DNA of 64,000 bases from Eukaryota sp. TZLM1-RC. Its lineage: Eukaryota; Metamonada: BaSk clade. Made by a program: the position numbers and the translations under genes. The stretch covers positions 4,657,658 to 4,721,657 of the forward strand of contig JAUPSS010000004.1 of NCBI GenBank assembly GCA_040285825.1. The letters run 5' to 3'. The notes below the pieces were generated by a model, which saw only the letters and a program-made list of their open reading frames with translations, did no database searches and was not told where the DNA came from. This document shows positions 1-12,004 of this stretch, one piece after another; position 1 is the first letter of the stretch; every line of letters begins with the position of its first letter.

Positions 1-604
1 AAAAGAACCAAAAAATTCCCAAATTATATTGATAGCATACTTTCCTTTACATAATTGATCCAAAAATCTTTGAAAAACGAAAGCAAATTCATTGCATTTG
101 GTCGGATGAATTTCTTGAGGTATTCTTATAGGAGGATGGTAGTTATCAACTATGCGGCATTTCAAGCAGCGATCAGAAGTTTTTCCTTTTGCATTTTTTC
201 TAAAAGAAATACCACAAGTGTTGCAAGTTTTGTGCTTCAATCGATTGCTAACTGGTTTTGCAACAACTTGTGGAGCATTATTTATGGGTTCTACCTTAGA
301 CTCTTTCCTTCTAATAAATTTTCTTTTACATTTTGTTTCAGAATTTGCCGCATCATTTTTTCCAACATGTTCGAGCATTATGTCCCTGTTGTCGACACTT
401 TGAGCATCTGTAGGAGCGTGTCTTTGTTTTTGAACAAACTTTTTTTTCATCGTGATTGTCTAAAAATTCTTGATCAGAATTTTTTTTGTCCAAAAATGAA
501 GAGAGAAGAGGTTGAGGAGGACAGGTGGAAAGGACGTCTTGAGCATCTTGTTGACTATCGTTCTTTCTTTTGACTCCATTAGAATCAGAAACTGATTCAG
601 ACAT
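1..604 (-). pseudogene. zinc-knuckle protein, frameshifted, runs off left edge
   Basis: An ATG at 604 opens a frame ending in a zinc-knuckle (YRCSKCRQQGHNARTC, about residues 67-82) that stops at 353-355, just after a run of six A (minus strand). One A fewer would continue into a second open frame that runs to base 1 without a stop and carries another Cys cluster (CNTCGISF...RCLKC, around 160-240). Two CxxC modules joined by a basic linker suggest one nucleic-acid-binding protein. C-S-x-C-x5-H-N-x-R-x-C knuckles are common in transposase C-termini and in RNA-binding proteins; which applies here cannot be told. The break is either a real one-base insertion or a homopolymer sequencing error. 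No GT-AG intron restores the frame. Confidence 0.5.
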
Positions 605-1328
605 CAACAAGAAAGAATAGAAGCAATGATCTCGGTTCAGCCAGGTTTTAAGTTAAACGGTTATATGTAGAGGAAGAAAAAAAATACATCTTGAATGAAA
701 ATCACAGCACAAAATTCCTCATTCCTTTTGTTTCTCTAGTTTCTTGGTATGTTGGCTCTGTCTCTCAAACGATGATGACAACCTTGCATTTCTATGAAAT
801 TCGCAAAAACCTCTTGAAGAAGTCTTTTCTGCCTGGAAAGATTCACTGTGGGTTGGATGTGGTTCTGAGAGTTCCTCTTTTCGGTTCACTAACCATAGAC
901 TCTAGTAAGCTGTTGTAGCTTCTGTTAGACAGTATGTTTTGATCTTGGTTCTGTCACGATGATGACAACCTTGCATTTCTATGAAATTCGCAAAAACCGC
1001 TTGAAGAAGTCTTTTCTGCCTGGAAGGATTCACTGTGGGTTGGATGTGGTGCTGAGAGTCTCTTTTCTATTTCATTAACCAAAGGTTAGTATTTTCTTGA
1101 AACTCATAATAAAAATGATAAAGGTATTGTTCAGTAATGTAACAACGATGTTCTTTGACAATATACGTTTCTATAAAAACACAACACATTCACATTTATT
1201 CTTTGGTTTTTCCTTTTCATATATTTAGTTTCTATTGCTGATCACAAAAATATGTTGGTACAAAACTTCATATATTTATTTCATTCTTATCAAATAGTTT
1301 TGTATTCGTATTCACAACATATATAACA
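605..1328. other. intergenic, with a short tandem duplication
   Basis: No convincing gene. The stretch holds a direct duplication (770-872 and 957-1060) and AT-rich DNA that presumably includes the promoter of the USP gene starting at 1329. The minus strand through the duplication is open for a short distance and could be gene debris. Confidence 0.4.
770..1060. repeat. ~103-bp direct duplication
   Basis: Two near-identical copies, 770-872 and 957-1060, both begin cgatgatgacaacc and end ctgagagt. They are offset by 187 bp and differ at only a few positions. Confidence 0.85.
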
Positions 1329-2979
1329 ATGACTCTGGACTCCTTATTGGATCGCAGGATTCAGTGGGTTAAGGGCCTTTCTTCTGATGCCACAGCCACC
1401 AATTTTACCAATACCATATCTTCTAATCGGAACAAACCTCAGAGCAAAACCACTGATGACTTCGAACTTCCCAAAAAACCATTATATCCATACAATAGAA
1501 TCAACCAATGGTTATCTTTTCCAAAACCACTTTCACACACTGCTGGTCTTCGCAAGTATGTTGTCGCCATCTACCCTTCACCATAGCATCGGCAACACCT
1601 GCTTTCTTAATGCTTCTTTACAAGTTTTATTAAACCTCCCACCACTAGTACAGTTTCTACAAGCAGACCACAGTAATTGCTCAAAGGTAGGCTTTTGTTC
1701 TCTTTGTGCCATCCGCAAGCTATCTGCCTTGGCTCATTCGAAACCTTGCATTATCCCCAAGCAAATCACCTCAAACATCAGGGCTATTCGGAAATCATTT
1801 CGAATTGGCAGACAAGAAGATGCACACGAATTCTTTCTTTCTCTTTTTGGCCATATGCAAGATTGTATTACAGGAGGTACCAAATGTGAACGCAAGTTAC
1901 CTCCAAGGGTGCCCTTCACTAGTGCAGTCCATCAGCTGTTTGGCTTTTTCTTGTCATCTAATGTGTTGTGTTTGCAATGTGATCATTTATCAAGAATTTA
2001 TGAACCCTGTCTTGGGATATCTCTTGACATTAATAGAAAAAAGAAGACTTTATTAGGATCATTTGAAAGGTATTTTGCAAAGGAAAAAGTTGAAAATTTT
2101 AAATGTGATTCTTGCAGTAATAAAGGAACCATCACCAAGTGGAACACCTTTAGAACCCTTCCTAATGTGTTAATGGTTCAATTAAAAAGATTTTCTTTTC
2201 ATAATAGAGGTAGTAAAGTGGGCACAAAAATTGTTTTTCCTGAAGTGCTTGATTCAAGTTATTTCCAATTACCAAAAGAATTAAATCAAGAAGTTTGTTA
2301 TGAATTACTTGGCATCGTAGTCCATCATGGTTCATCTCTGTCATTTGGACATTACACGTCCTTTGTCAAATGTGGAAATGGTCTTTGGTACCACTTTGAT
2401 GATGAACAAGTTTGTCAAGTTTCAAAGCAAACTGTATTAAATGTTGAGAATGGGTATATTGCTTTTTACGTCAAGAAGGAAAGTTTTGCGATGGCGCAAC
2501 CAATGGAAAGTGACAGTGTCTCTACTCCAGTATTAACAGCTAATAAGGAATTAGAAAGGGAATTAGAAGTAAAAGAACTTGAATTTGGATTTGGTTGTGA
2601 TCGCAAACGGAGGAATGCATTTGAATCGAAAAACAAAAAGATGAAAAGAATCGATAATGACGGTTTCAAAGCAGGAATTTCAGCTGGCCATTCTTCTATT
2701 ATTTCCAACTTTAAGGCTCATCAAAAAAAGAAACTAAAGCAACAATCTCTTAAAGATTTTGTTACAGTTGACACTTTGGATGGTTGGGGTGATAGTAGTG
2801 CTACCGAAGTAAGAAATTCTGAGATGAAGGAGTTTAAAAAGAGATATCATGTGGATAGGGAAGATCGGAAGATGGATGCTCCAAAAAAGAAAAAGAAAAA
2901 GGCAAAGTTAAAGCAAATGGACTTAAAAAAGTCTTTTAATAATGCTGGAAATAATAAGAATAATAAGAGAAAAAGGTAA
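1329..2979 (+). CDS. ubiquitin-specific protease (USP36/42-like)
   Basis: A C19 deubiquitinase, which cleaves ubiquitin from proteins. Two exons, 1329-1555 and 1587-2979, joined by removing a 31-nt intron, give 539 aa. The splice creates the Cys box GLRNIGNTCFLNA exactly, with catalytic Cys81. Other family marks are QEDAHEFF near 152, paired zinc-binding Cys (CLQC near 204-207 and CDSC near 249-252), QLKRF, the His box SFGHYTSF (His331) and the acidic WYHFDDE (347-348). After about residue 370 the chain is Lys-rich and low in complexity, with strings such as PKKKKKKAK that look like nuclear or nucleolar signals, as in USP36/Ubp10 relatives. The start is the ATG at 1329; the downstream ATG at 1387 is in another frame and would not give the canonical N-terminus. 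Confidence 0.92.
1556..1586 (+). other. 31-nt spliceosomal intron in the USP gene
   Basis: Begins GTATGT and ends ACCATAG, with CTACCC about 14 nt from the end. Removing it joins two frames in phase 2 and restores the USP active-site box. Retaining it leads to TAG within the intron. Confidence 0.9.
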
Positions 2980-3288
2980 CTTTGGGATTAGTTTTAGTCT
3001 TTTTAGTAGTAGTTTTAGTAAATTTGTTAAGTTTTTTATAATGGTTTTATATACCAACAGGACTTATTACTTCGAATATAGATGTTTAGTTCAAGCAGCT
3101 GCAATTTTCCCAAATGTGTGTGTTAGCACAGTGGCTTTAAAACAAAGAGAAGTCTAAGGTGAGACTACCTTGACCACAACACATTTGATTAGGTCAGAAA
3201 TTGTTCAATGATTATTTTAATTGATGTACCAAAATTCATCGAATTATATTTTTTTTGTTTTGTTTTTTTTATTATAACCAAAGAACGT
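2980..3288. other. 3' flank of USP, no gene seen
   Basis: AT- and T-rich spacer between the USP stop and the first unit of the tandem array. No feature supported. Confidence 0.4.
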
Positions 3289-3959
3289 AAATGCATATGT
3301 GAGTCAATAAATTTCAATGAAACAATCATTTTTTATTTACATTTTAATTATTTTCCTAAATGAATTTTCAACACTAATCAACTATTTTCTCAACCTCCAC
3401 ATACATTATTGAAACTCACCAACAGGCGTTTTCGTCATAATATTTTTTAAGTGATAGCAACGAACTAGAAACAAGGCTGTACATTCCCTCGAGAATAGAA
3501 AAACAATTCTATTTTGCGAGAATGTTCGGTCAAAAACTCTTTTAGCTCTGGTTTAACAATTTGAAATGAAGCATCAAGGAAAGTTAAGATAAATTTACCC
3601 AAGGTTTTCAAATAAGGACAAGGCAAAAGTACGAAGCAGGTATTGAGTGTGTGAGTTGAAATTCAAACTATTAATTCTTTCAGCATTCATGATTGATTTT
3701 GGTTTCTTTTGTTCGCCGTATGGGTGAATTATAAGAGAATACGATGTTGTTCATTTGAGCCATTTGGAACATCTATTGATCTGACGTCAATAATAATCAA
3801 TGATCCATCAAGATCAAGAACTAACACAACTCTGTGACTACCACCAAAAGAAGTTCAGTCATAAACATCAAACAAGTTAAAACGCAATGAATAGGCTCAT
3901 CTATTTTCAAATTCGTCATTAATGCATACTTTGGGTCAACCATGGGAGAACTTTATTGA

Positions 3960-4058
3960 TGCATTATTGAATGCCCATGGTGTACCCAGTCTCTGCAGCA
4001 CCCAACAACACAGGTCCAGTAGTTGCTTCAAATTCTGGTAGTGTTCTCCCTTCATAAT
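3960..4058 (+). pseudogene. 5'-deleted copy of the array membrane-protein gene
   Basis: Only the last ~28 codons remain (from MPMVYPVSAAP to the stop). The upstream part, including the membrane segment, is removed by a deletion joining cattatt directly to gaatgccc. Confidence 0.8.
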
Positions 4059-4734
4059 TTCTTGAATAAATGCATCTGTGAGTCAATAAATTTCAATGAA
4101 ACAATCATTTTTTTATTTACCTTTTTATGATTTTATAAAGTGAATTTTTTACCACTATTTTCTCAACCTCCACATACACTATTGAAACTCACCAACAGGC
4201 CTTTTCGTCATAATATTTTTTAAGTGATAGCAACGAACTAGAAACAAGGCTGTACATTCCCTCGAGAATAGAAAAACAATTCTATTTTGCGAGAATGTTC
4301 GGTCAAAGACTCTTTTAGCTCTGGTTTAACAATTTGAAATGAAGCATCAGGGAAAGTTAAGACAAATTTAATCAAGGTTTTCAAATAAGGAGAAGGCAAA
4401 AGTACGAAGCAGGTATTGAGTGTGTGAGTTGAAATTCAAACTATTAATTCTTTCAGCATTCATGATTAATTTTGGTTTCTTTTGTTCGCCGTATAGGTGA
4501 ATTATAAGAGAATACGATGTTGTTCATTTGAGCCATTTGAAACATCTGTTGATCTGACGTCAATAATAATGAATGATCCATCAAGATCTAGAACTAACAC
4601 AACTCTGTGACTACCACCAAATGAAGTTCAGTCATAAACATCAAACAAGTTAAAACGCAATGAATAGGCTCATCTATTTTCAAATTCGTCATTAATGCAT
4701 ACTTTGGGTCAACCATGGGAGAAATTTATTGATG

Positions 4735-4831
4735 CATTATTGAATGCCCATGGTGTACCCAGTCTCTGCAGCACCCAACAACACAGGTCCAGTAGTTGCT
4801 TCAAATTCTGGTAGTGTTCTCCCTTCATAAT
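4735..4831 (+). pseudogene. 5'-deleted copy of the array membrane-protein gene
   Basis: Same deletion junction as the copy one unit upstream, so the deletion was duplicated along with the unit or copied by gene conversion. Confidence 0.8.
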
Positions 4832-5626
4832 TTCTTGAATAAATGCATCTGTGAGTCAATAAATTTCAATGAAACAATCATTTTTTTATTTACCTTTTTA
4901 TGATTTTACAAAGTGAATTTTTTACCACTATTTTCTCAACCTCCACATACACTATTGAAACTCACCTACACCCTTTTCGTCATAATATCTTTTAAGTGAT
5001 AGCAACGAACTAGAAACAAGGCTGTACATTCCCTCGAGAATAGAAAAACAATTCTATTTTGCGAGAATGTTCGGTCAAAGACTCTTTTAGCTCTGGTTTA
5101 ACAATTTGAAATCAAGCATCAGGGAAAGTTAAGATAAATTTACCCAAGGTTTTCAAATAAGGAGAAGGCAAAAGTACGAAGCAGGTATTGAGTGTGTGAG
5201 TTGAAATTCAAACTATTAATTCTTTCAGCATTCATGATTAATTTTGGTTTCTTTTGTTCGCCGTATAGGTGAATTATAAGAGAATACGATGTTGTTCATT
5301 TTAGCCATTTGGAACATCTGTTGATCTGACGTCAATAATAATCAATGATCCATCAAGATCTAGAACTTACACAACTCTGTGACTACCACCAAAAGAAGTT
5401 CAATCATAAACATCAAACAAGTTAAAACGCAATGAATAGGCTCATCTATTTTCAAATTCGTCATTAATGCATACTTTGGGTCAACCATGGGAGAAATTTA
5501 TTGATGCATTATTACACAAAGACCAAAAATATTAATGGGTAAGATAATTGCAAAAAAATTGATATAAATTTATATTTTAGAAATTTTTGGGCAAAATTTT
5601 AGTTTCATTCTTTTTCATAACTTGAT

Positions 5627-5893
5627 ATGCGCGATTCATCATCTTCTATTTGTCTGGGAGGCACTGGTTGCAACTGTCTTGGAGGTAAGATCGGAGAGGT
5701 CTGTGTCCTCACAGTTGTTGGAATCATTGTGATTCTGCTACTTTTGGGCTGTTGTTTTCTCGTCTTCTTTCTTGCTCTCAGGCCCAAGAGTCCCCAAAGC
5801 AAAGGAATGCCCATGGTGTACCCAGTCTCTGCAGCACCCAACAACACAGGTCCAGTAGTTGCTTCAAATTCTGGTAGTGTTCTCCCTTCATAA
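5627..5893 (+). CDS. array gene copy 1: small single-pass membrane protein
   Basis: 88 aa, family not recognised. A short Ser/Cys/Gly-rich head (CLGGTGCNCLGG, about residues 9-20) precedes one strong hydrophobic segment at about 26-51 (VLTVVGIIVILLLLGCC core). A basic RPKSPQSK follows, then a Pro/Asn/Ser-rich tail. The layout suggests a membrane anchor with Cys residues that could be acylated; that is inference. AATAAA lies ~15 nt past the stop. A 30-nt GT-AG segment (5685-5714) lies inside the ORF; without it the protein would be 78 aa and the membrane segment would start sooner. The antisense frame is equally open but lacks any comparable protein-like feature. Near-identity among copies means conservation cannot prove coding. 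Confidence 0.6.
   Translation: MRDSSSSICLGGTGCNCLGGKIGEVCVLTVVGIIVILLLLGCCFLVFFLALRPKSPQSKGMPMVYPVSAAPNNTGPVVASNSGSVLPS
5685..5714 (+). other. possible 30-nt in-frame intron in the array gene
   Basis: Starts GTAAGA and ends CCTCACAG, exactly 30 nt, within the 27-31 nt range of the other introns here, and present in all eight copies. Unlike those it is GC-rich and has no in-frame stop, so it may simply be coding sequence or be optionally spliced. Confidence 0.3.
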
Positions 5894-6687
5894 TTTCTTG
5901 AATAAATGCATCTGTGAGTCAATAAATTTCAATGAAACAATCATTTTTTTATTTACCTTTTATGATTTTACAAAGTGAATTTTTTACCACTATTTTCTCA
6001 ACCTCCACATACACTATTGAAACTCACCTACACCCTTTTCGTCATAATATTTTTTAAGTGATAGCAACGAACTAGAAACAAGGCTGTACATTCCCTCGAG
6101 AATAGAAAAACAATTCTATTTTGCGAGAATGTTCGGTCAAAGACTCTTTTAGCTCTGGTTTAACAATTTGAAATCAAGCATCAGGGAAAGTTAAGATAAA
6201 TTTACCCAAGGTTTTCAAATAAGGAGAAGGCAAAAGTACGAAGCAGGTATTGAGTGTGTGAGTTGAAATTCAAACTATTAATTCTTTCAGCATTCATGAT
6301 TAATTTTGGTTTCTTTTGTTCGCCGTATAGGTGAATTATAAGAGAATACGATGTTGTTCATTTTAGCCATTTGGAACATCTGTTGATCTGACGTCAATAA
6401 TAATCAATGATCCATCAAGATCTAGAACTAACACAACTCTGTGACTACCACCAAAAGAAGTTCAGTCATAAACATCAAACAAGTTAAAACGCAATGAATA
6501 GGCTCATCTATTTTCAAATTCGTCATTAATGCATATTTTGGGTCAACCATGGGAGAAATTTATTGATGCATTATTACACAAAGACCAAAAATATTAATGG
6601 GTAAGATAATTGCAAAAAAATTGATATAAATTTATATTTTAGAAATTTTTGGGCAAAATTTTAGTTTCATTCTTTTCATAACTTGAT

Positions 6688-6954
6688 ATGCGCGATTCAT
6701 CATCTTCTATTTGTCTGGGAGGCACTGGTTGCAACTGTCTTGGAGGTAAGATCGGAGAGGTCTGTGTCCTCACAGTTGTTGGAATCATTGTGATTCTGCT
6801 ACTTTTGGGCTGTTGTTTTCTCGTCTTCTTTCTTGCTCTCAGGCCCAAGAGTCCCCAAAGCAAAGGAATGCCCATGGTGTACCCAGTCTCTGCAGCACCC
6901 AACAACACAGGTCCAGTAGTTGCTTCAAATTCTGGTAGTGTTCTCCCTTCATAA
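6688..6954 (+). CDS. array gene copy 2: small membrane protein
   Basis: 88 aa, identical in translation to copy 1, with the same downstream AATAAA. One T fewer than copy 1 just upstream of the start (ttcttttcat). Confidence 0.6.
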   Translation: MRDSSSSICLGGTGCNCLGGKIGEVCVLTVVGIIVILLLLGCCFLVFFLALRPKSPQSKGMPMVYPVSAAPNNTGPVVASNSGSVLPS

Positions 6955-7751
6955 TTTCTTGAATAAATGCATCTGTGAGTCAATAAATTTCAATGAAACA
7001 ATCATTTTTTTATTTACCTTTTATGATTTTCCAAAGTGAATTTTTTTACCACTATTTTCTCAACCTCCTCATCCATTATTGAAACTCACCTACACCCTTT
7101 TCGTCATAATATCTTTTAAGTGATAGCAACGAACTAGAAACAAGGCTGTACATTCCCTCGAGAATAGAAAAACAATTCTATTTTGCGAGAATGTTCGGTC
7201 AAAGACTCTTTTAGCTCTGGTTTAACAATTTGAAATCAAGCATCAGGGAAAGTTAAGATAAATTTACCCAAGGTTTTCAAATAAGGAGAAGGCAAAAGTA
7301 CGAAGCAGGTATTGAGTGTGTGAGTTGAAATTCAAACTATTAATTCTTTCAGCATTCATGATTAATTTTGGTTTCTTTTGTTCGCCGTATAGGTGAATTA
7401 TAAGAGAATACGATGTTGTTCATTTTAGCCATTTGGAACATCTGTTGATCTGACGTCAATAATAATCAATGATCCATCAAGATCTAGAACTAACACAACT
7501 CTGTGACTACCACCAAAAGAAGTTCAGTCATAAACATCAAACAAGTTAAAACGCAATGAATAGGCTCATCTATTTTCAAATTCGTCATTAATGCATACTT
7601 TGGGTCAACCATGGGAGAAAATTATTGATGCATTATTACACAAAGACCAAAAAATATTAATGGGTAAGATAATAGCAAAAAAATTGATATAAATTTATAT
7701 TTTAGAAATTTTTGGGCAAAATTTTAGTTTCATTCTGTTTCATAACTTGAT

Positions 7752-8018
7752 ATGCGCGATTCATCATCTTCTATTTGTCTGGGAGGCACTGGTTGCAACT
7801 GTCTTGGAGGTAAGATCGGAGAGGTCTGTGTCCTCACAGTTGTTGGAATCATTGTGATTCTGCTACTTTTGGGCTGTTGTTTTCTCGTCTTCTTTCTTGC
7901 TCTCAGGCCCAAGAGTCCCCAAAGCAAAGGAATGCCCATGGTGTACCCAGTCTCTGCAGCACCCAACAACACAGGTCCAGTAGTTGCTTCAAATTCTGGT
8001 AGTGTTCTCCCTTCATAA
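7752..8018 (+). CDS. array gene copy 3: small membrane protein
   Basis: 88 aa, same translation as copy 1. The upstream flank has the ctgtttcat variant, shared with copies 5, 6 and 7. Confidence 0.6.
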   Translation: MRDSSSSICLGGTGCNCLGGKIGEVCVLTVVGIIVILLLLGCCFLVFFLALRPKSPQSKGMPMVYPVSAAPNNTGPVVASNSGSVLPS

Positions 8019-8814
8019 TTTCTTGAATAAATGCATCTGTGAGTCAATAAATTTCAATGAAACAATCATTTTTTTATTTACCTTTTTATGATTTTACAAA
8101 GTGAATTTTTTACCACTATTTTCTCAACCTCCACATACACTATTGAAACTCACCTACACCCTTTTCGTCATAATATCTTTTAAGTGATAGCAACGAACTA
8201 GAAACAAGGCTATACATTCCCTCGAGAATAGAAAAACAATTCTATTTTGCGAGAATGTTCGGTCAAAGACTCTTTTAGCTCTGGTTTAACAATTTGAAAT
8301 CAAGCATCAGGGAAAGTTAAGATAAATTTACCCAAGGTTTTCAAATAAGGAGAAGGCAAAAGTACGAAGCAGGTATTGAGTGTGTGAGTTGAAATTCAAA
8401 CTATTAATTCTTTCAGCATTCATGATTAATTTTGGTTTCTTTTGTTCGCCGTATAGGTGAATTATAAGAGAATACGATGTTGTTCATTTTAGCCATTTGG
8501 AACATCTGTTGATCTGACGTCAATAATAATCAATGATCCATCAAGATCTAGAACTAACACAACTCTGTGACTACCACCAAAAGAAGTTCAGTCATAAACA
8601 TCAAACAAGTTAAAACGCAATGAATAGGCTCATCTATTTTCAAATTCGTCATTAATGCATATTTTGGGTCAACCATGGGAGAAATTTATTGATGCATTAT
8701 TACACAAAGACCAAAAATATTAATGGGTAAGATAATTGCAAAAAAATTGATATAAATTTATATTTTAGAAATTTTTGGGCAAAATTTTAGTTTCATTCTT
8801 TTTCATAACTTGAT

Positions 8815-9153
8815 ATGCGCGATTCATCATCTTCTATTTGTCTGGGAGGCACTGGTTGCAACTGTCTTGGAGGTAAGATCGGAGAGGTCTGTGTCCTCAC
8901 AGTTGTTGGAATCATTGTGATTCTGCTACTTTTGGGCTGTTGTTTTCTCGTCTTCTTTCTTGCTCTCAGGCCCAAGAGTCCCCAAAGCAAAGGAATGCCC
9001 ATGGTGTACCCAGTCTCTGCAGCACCCAACAACACAGGTCCAGTAGTTGCTTCAAATTCTGGTAGTGTTCTCCTTCATAATTTCTTGAATAAATGCATCT
9101 GTGAGTCAATAAATTTCAATGAAACAATCATTTTTTTATTTACCTTTTTATGA
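8815..9153 (+). CDS. array gene copy 4: stop lost by frameshift, 112 aa
   Basis: Same first 85 residues as copy 1. One C is missing in the ctccc run near 9071, so the usual stop is skipped and the frame runs 27 residues further through the AATAAA region to a stop at 9151-9153. Probably a degraded copy. The same deletion is present in copy 7. Confidence 0.5.
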   Translation: MRDSSSSICLGGTGCNCLGGKIGEVCVLTVVGIIVILLLLGCCFLVFFLALRPKSPQSKGMPMVYPVSAAPNNTGPVVASNSGSVLLHNFLNKCICESINFNETIIFLFTFL

Positions 9154-9876
9154 TTTTCCAAAGTGAATTTTTTACCACTATTTTCTCAACCTCCTCATCC
9201 ATTATTGAAACTCACATACACCCTTTTCGTCATAATATCTTTTAAGTGATAGCAACGAACTAGAAACAAGGCTGTACATTCCCTCGAGAATAGAAAAACA
9301 ATTCTATTTTGCGAGAATGTTCGGTCAAAGACTCTTTTAGCTCTGGTTTAACAATTTGAAATCAAGCATCAGGGAAAGTTAAGATAAATTTACCCAAGGT
9401 TTTCAAATAAGGAGAAGGCAAAAGTACGAAGCAGGTATTGAGTGTGTGAGTTGAAATTCAAACTATTAATTCTTTCAGCATTCATGATTAATTTTGGTTT
9501 CTTTTGTTCGCCGTATAGGTGAATTATAAGAGAATACGATGTTGTTCATTTTAGCCATTTGGAACATCTGTTGATCTGACGTCAATAATAATCAATGATC
9601 CATCAAGATCTAGAACTAACACAACTCTGTGACTACCACCAAAAGAAGTTCAGTCATAAACATCAAACAAGTTAAAACGCAATGAATAGGCTCATCTATT
9701 TTCAAATTCGTCATTAATGCATACTTTGGGTCAACCATGGGAGAAAATTATTGATGCATTATTACACAAAGACCAAAAATATTAATGGGTAAGATAATAG
9801 CAAAAAAATTGATATAAATTTATATTTTAGAAATTTTTGGGCAAAATTTTAGTTTCATTCTGTTTCATAACTTGAT

Positions 9877-10143
9877 ATGCGCGATTCATCATCTTCTATT
9901 TGTCTGGGAGGCACTGGTTGCAACTGTCTTGGAGGTAAGATCGGAGAGGTCTGTGTCCTCACAGTTGTTGGAATCATTGTGATTCTGCTACTTTTGGGCT
10001 GTTGTTTTCTCGTCTTCTTTCTTGCTCTCAGGCCCAAGAGTCCCCAAAGCAAAGGAATGCCCATGGTGTACCCAGTCTCTGCAGCACCCAACAACACAGG
10101 TCCAGTAGTTGCTTCAAATTCTGGTAGTGTTCTCCCTTCATAA
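9877..10143 (+). CDS. array gene copy 5: small membrane protein
   Basis: 88 aa, same translation as copy 1, with the ctgtttcat upstream variant. Confidence 0.6.
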   Translation: MRDSSSSICLGGTGCNCLGGKIGEVCVLTVVGIIVILLLLGCCFLVFFLALRPKSPQSKGMPMVYPVSAAPNNTGPVVASNSGSVLPS

Positions 10144-10940
10144 TTTCTTGAATAAATGCATCTGTGAGTCAATAAATTTCAATGAAACAATCATTTTTTT
10201 ATTTACCTTTTTATGATTTTCCAAAGTGAATTTTTTACCACTATTTTCTCAACCTCCTCATCCATTATTGAAACTCACCTACACCCTTTTCGTCATAATA
10301 TCTTTTAAGTGATAGCAACGAACTAGAAACAAGGCTGTACATTCCCTCGAGAATAGAAAAACAATTCTATTTTGCGAGAATGTTCGGTCAAAGACTCTTT
10401 TAGCTCTGGTTTAACAATTTGAAATCAAGCATCAGGCAAAGTTAAGATAAATTTACCCAAGGTTTTCAAATAAGGAGAAGGCAAAAGTACGAAGCAGGTA
10501 TTGAGTGTGTGAGTTGAAATTCAAACTATTAATTCTTTCAGCATTCATGATTAATTTTGGTTTCTTTTGTTCGCCGTATAGGTGAATTATAAGAGAATAC
10601 GATGTTGTTCATTTTAGCCATTTGGAACATCTGTTGATCTGACGTCAATAATAATCAATGATCCATCAAGATCTAGAACTAACACAACTCTGTGACTACC
10701 ACCAAAAGAAGTTCAGTCATAAACATCAAACAAGTTAAAACGCAATGAATAGGCTCATCTATTTTCAAATTCGTCATTAATGCATACTTTGGGTCAACCA
10801 TGGGAGAAATTTATTGATGCATTATTACACAAAGACCAAAAAATATTAATGGGTAAGATAATAGCAAAAAAATTGATATAAATTTATATTTTAGAAATTT
10901 TTGGGCAAAATTTTAGTTTCATTCTGTTTCATAACTTGAT

Positions 10941-11207
10941 ATGCGCGATTCATCATCTTCTATTTGTCTGGGAGGCACTGGTTGCAACTGTCTTGGAGGT
11001 AAGATCGGAGAGGTCTGTGTCCTCACAGTTGTTGGAATCATTGTGATTCTCCTACTTTTGGGCTGTTGTTTTCTCGTCTTCTTTCTTGCTCTCAGGCCCA
11101 AGAGTCCCCAAAGCAAAGGAATGCCCATGGTGTACCCAGTCTCTGCAGCACCCAACAACACAGGTCCAGTAGTTGCTTCAAATTCTGGTAGTGTTCTCCC
11201 TTCATAA
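10941..11207 (+). CDS. array gene copy 6: small membrane protein
   Basis: 88 aa. Carries a silent ctg-to-ctc change in the membrane segment that is also found in copy 8. Confidence 0.6.
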   Translation: MRDSSSSICLGGTGCNCLGGKIGEVCVLTVVGIIVILLLLGCCFLVFFLALRPKSPQSKGMPMVYPVSAAPNNTGPVVASNSGSVLPS

Positions 11208-12004
11208 TTTCTTGAATAAATGCATCTGTGAGTCAATAAATTTCAATGAAACAATCATTTTTTTATTTACCTTTTTATGATTTTCCAAAGTGAATTTTTT
11301 ACCACTATTTTCTCAACCTCCTCATCCATTATTGAAACTCACCTACACCCTTTTCGTCATAATATCTTTTTAAGTGATAGCAACGAACTAGAAACAAGGC
11401 TGTACATTCCCTCGAGAATAGAAAAACAATTCTATTTTGCGAGAATGTTCGGTCAAAGACTCTTTTAGCTCTGGTTTAACAATTTGAAATCAAGCATCAG
11501 GCAAAGTTAAGATAAATTTACCCAAGGTTTTCAAATAAGGAGAAGGCAAAAGTACGAAGCAGGTATTGAGTGTGTGAGTTGAAATTCAAACTATTAATTC
11601 TTTCAGCATTCATGATTAATTTTGGTTTCTTTTGTTCGCCGTATAGGTGAATTATAAGAGAATACGATGTTGTTCATTTTAGCCATTTGGAACATCTGTT
11701 GATCTGACGTCAATAATAATCAATGATCCATCAAGATCTAGAACTAACACAACTCTGTGACTACCACCAAAAGAAGTTCAGTCATAAACATCAAACAAGT
11801 TAAAACGCAATGAATAGGCTCATCTATTTTCAAATTCGTCATTAATGCATACTTTGGGTCAACCATGGGAGAAATTTATTGATGCATTATTACACAAAGA
11901 CCAAAAATATTAATGGGTAAGATAATAGCAAAAAAATTGATATAAATTTATATTTTAGAAATTTTTGGGCAAAATTTTAGTTTCATTCTGTTTCATAACT
12001 TGAT

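Noticed and set aside
1387-1586. Starting the USP at the ATG at 1387 without an intron
   Set aside because: That frame gives an uncharacteristic N-terminus and HHSIGNTCF. The 1329 start with a 31-nt intron gives the canonical GLRNIGNTCFLNA.
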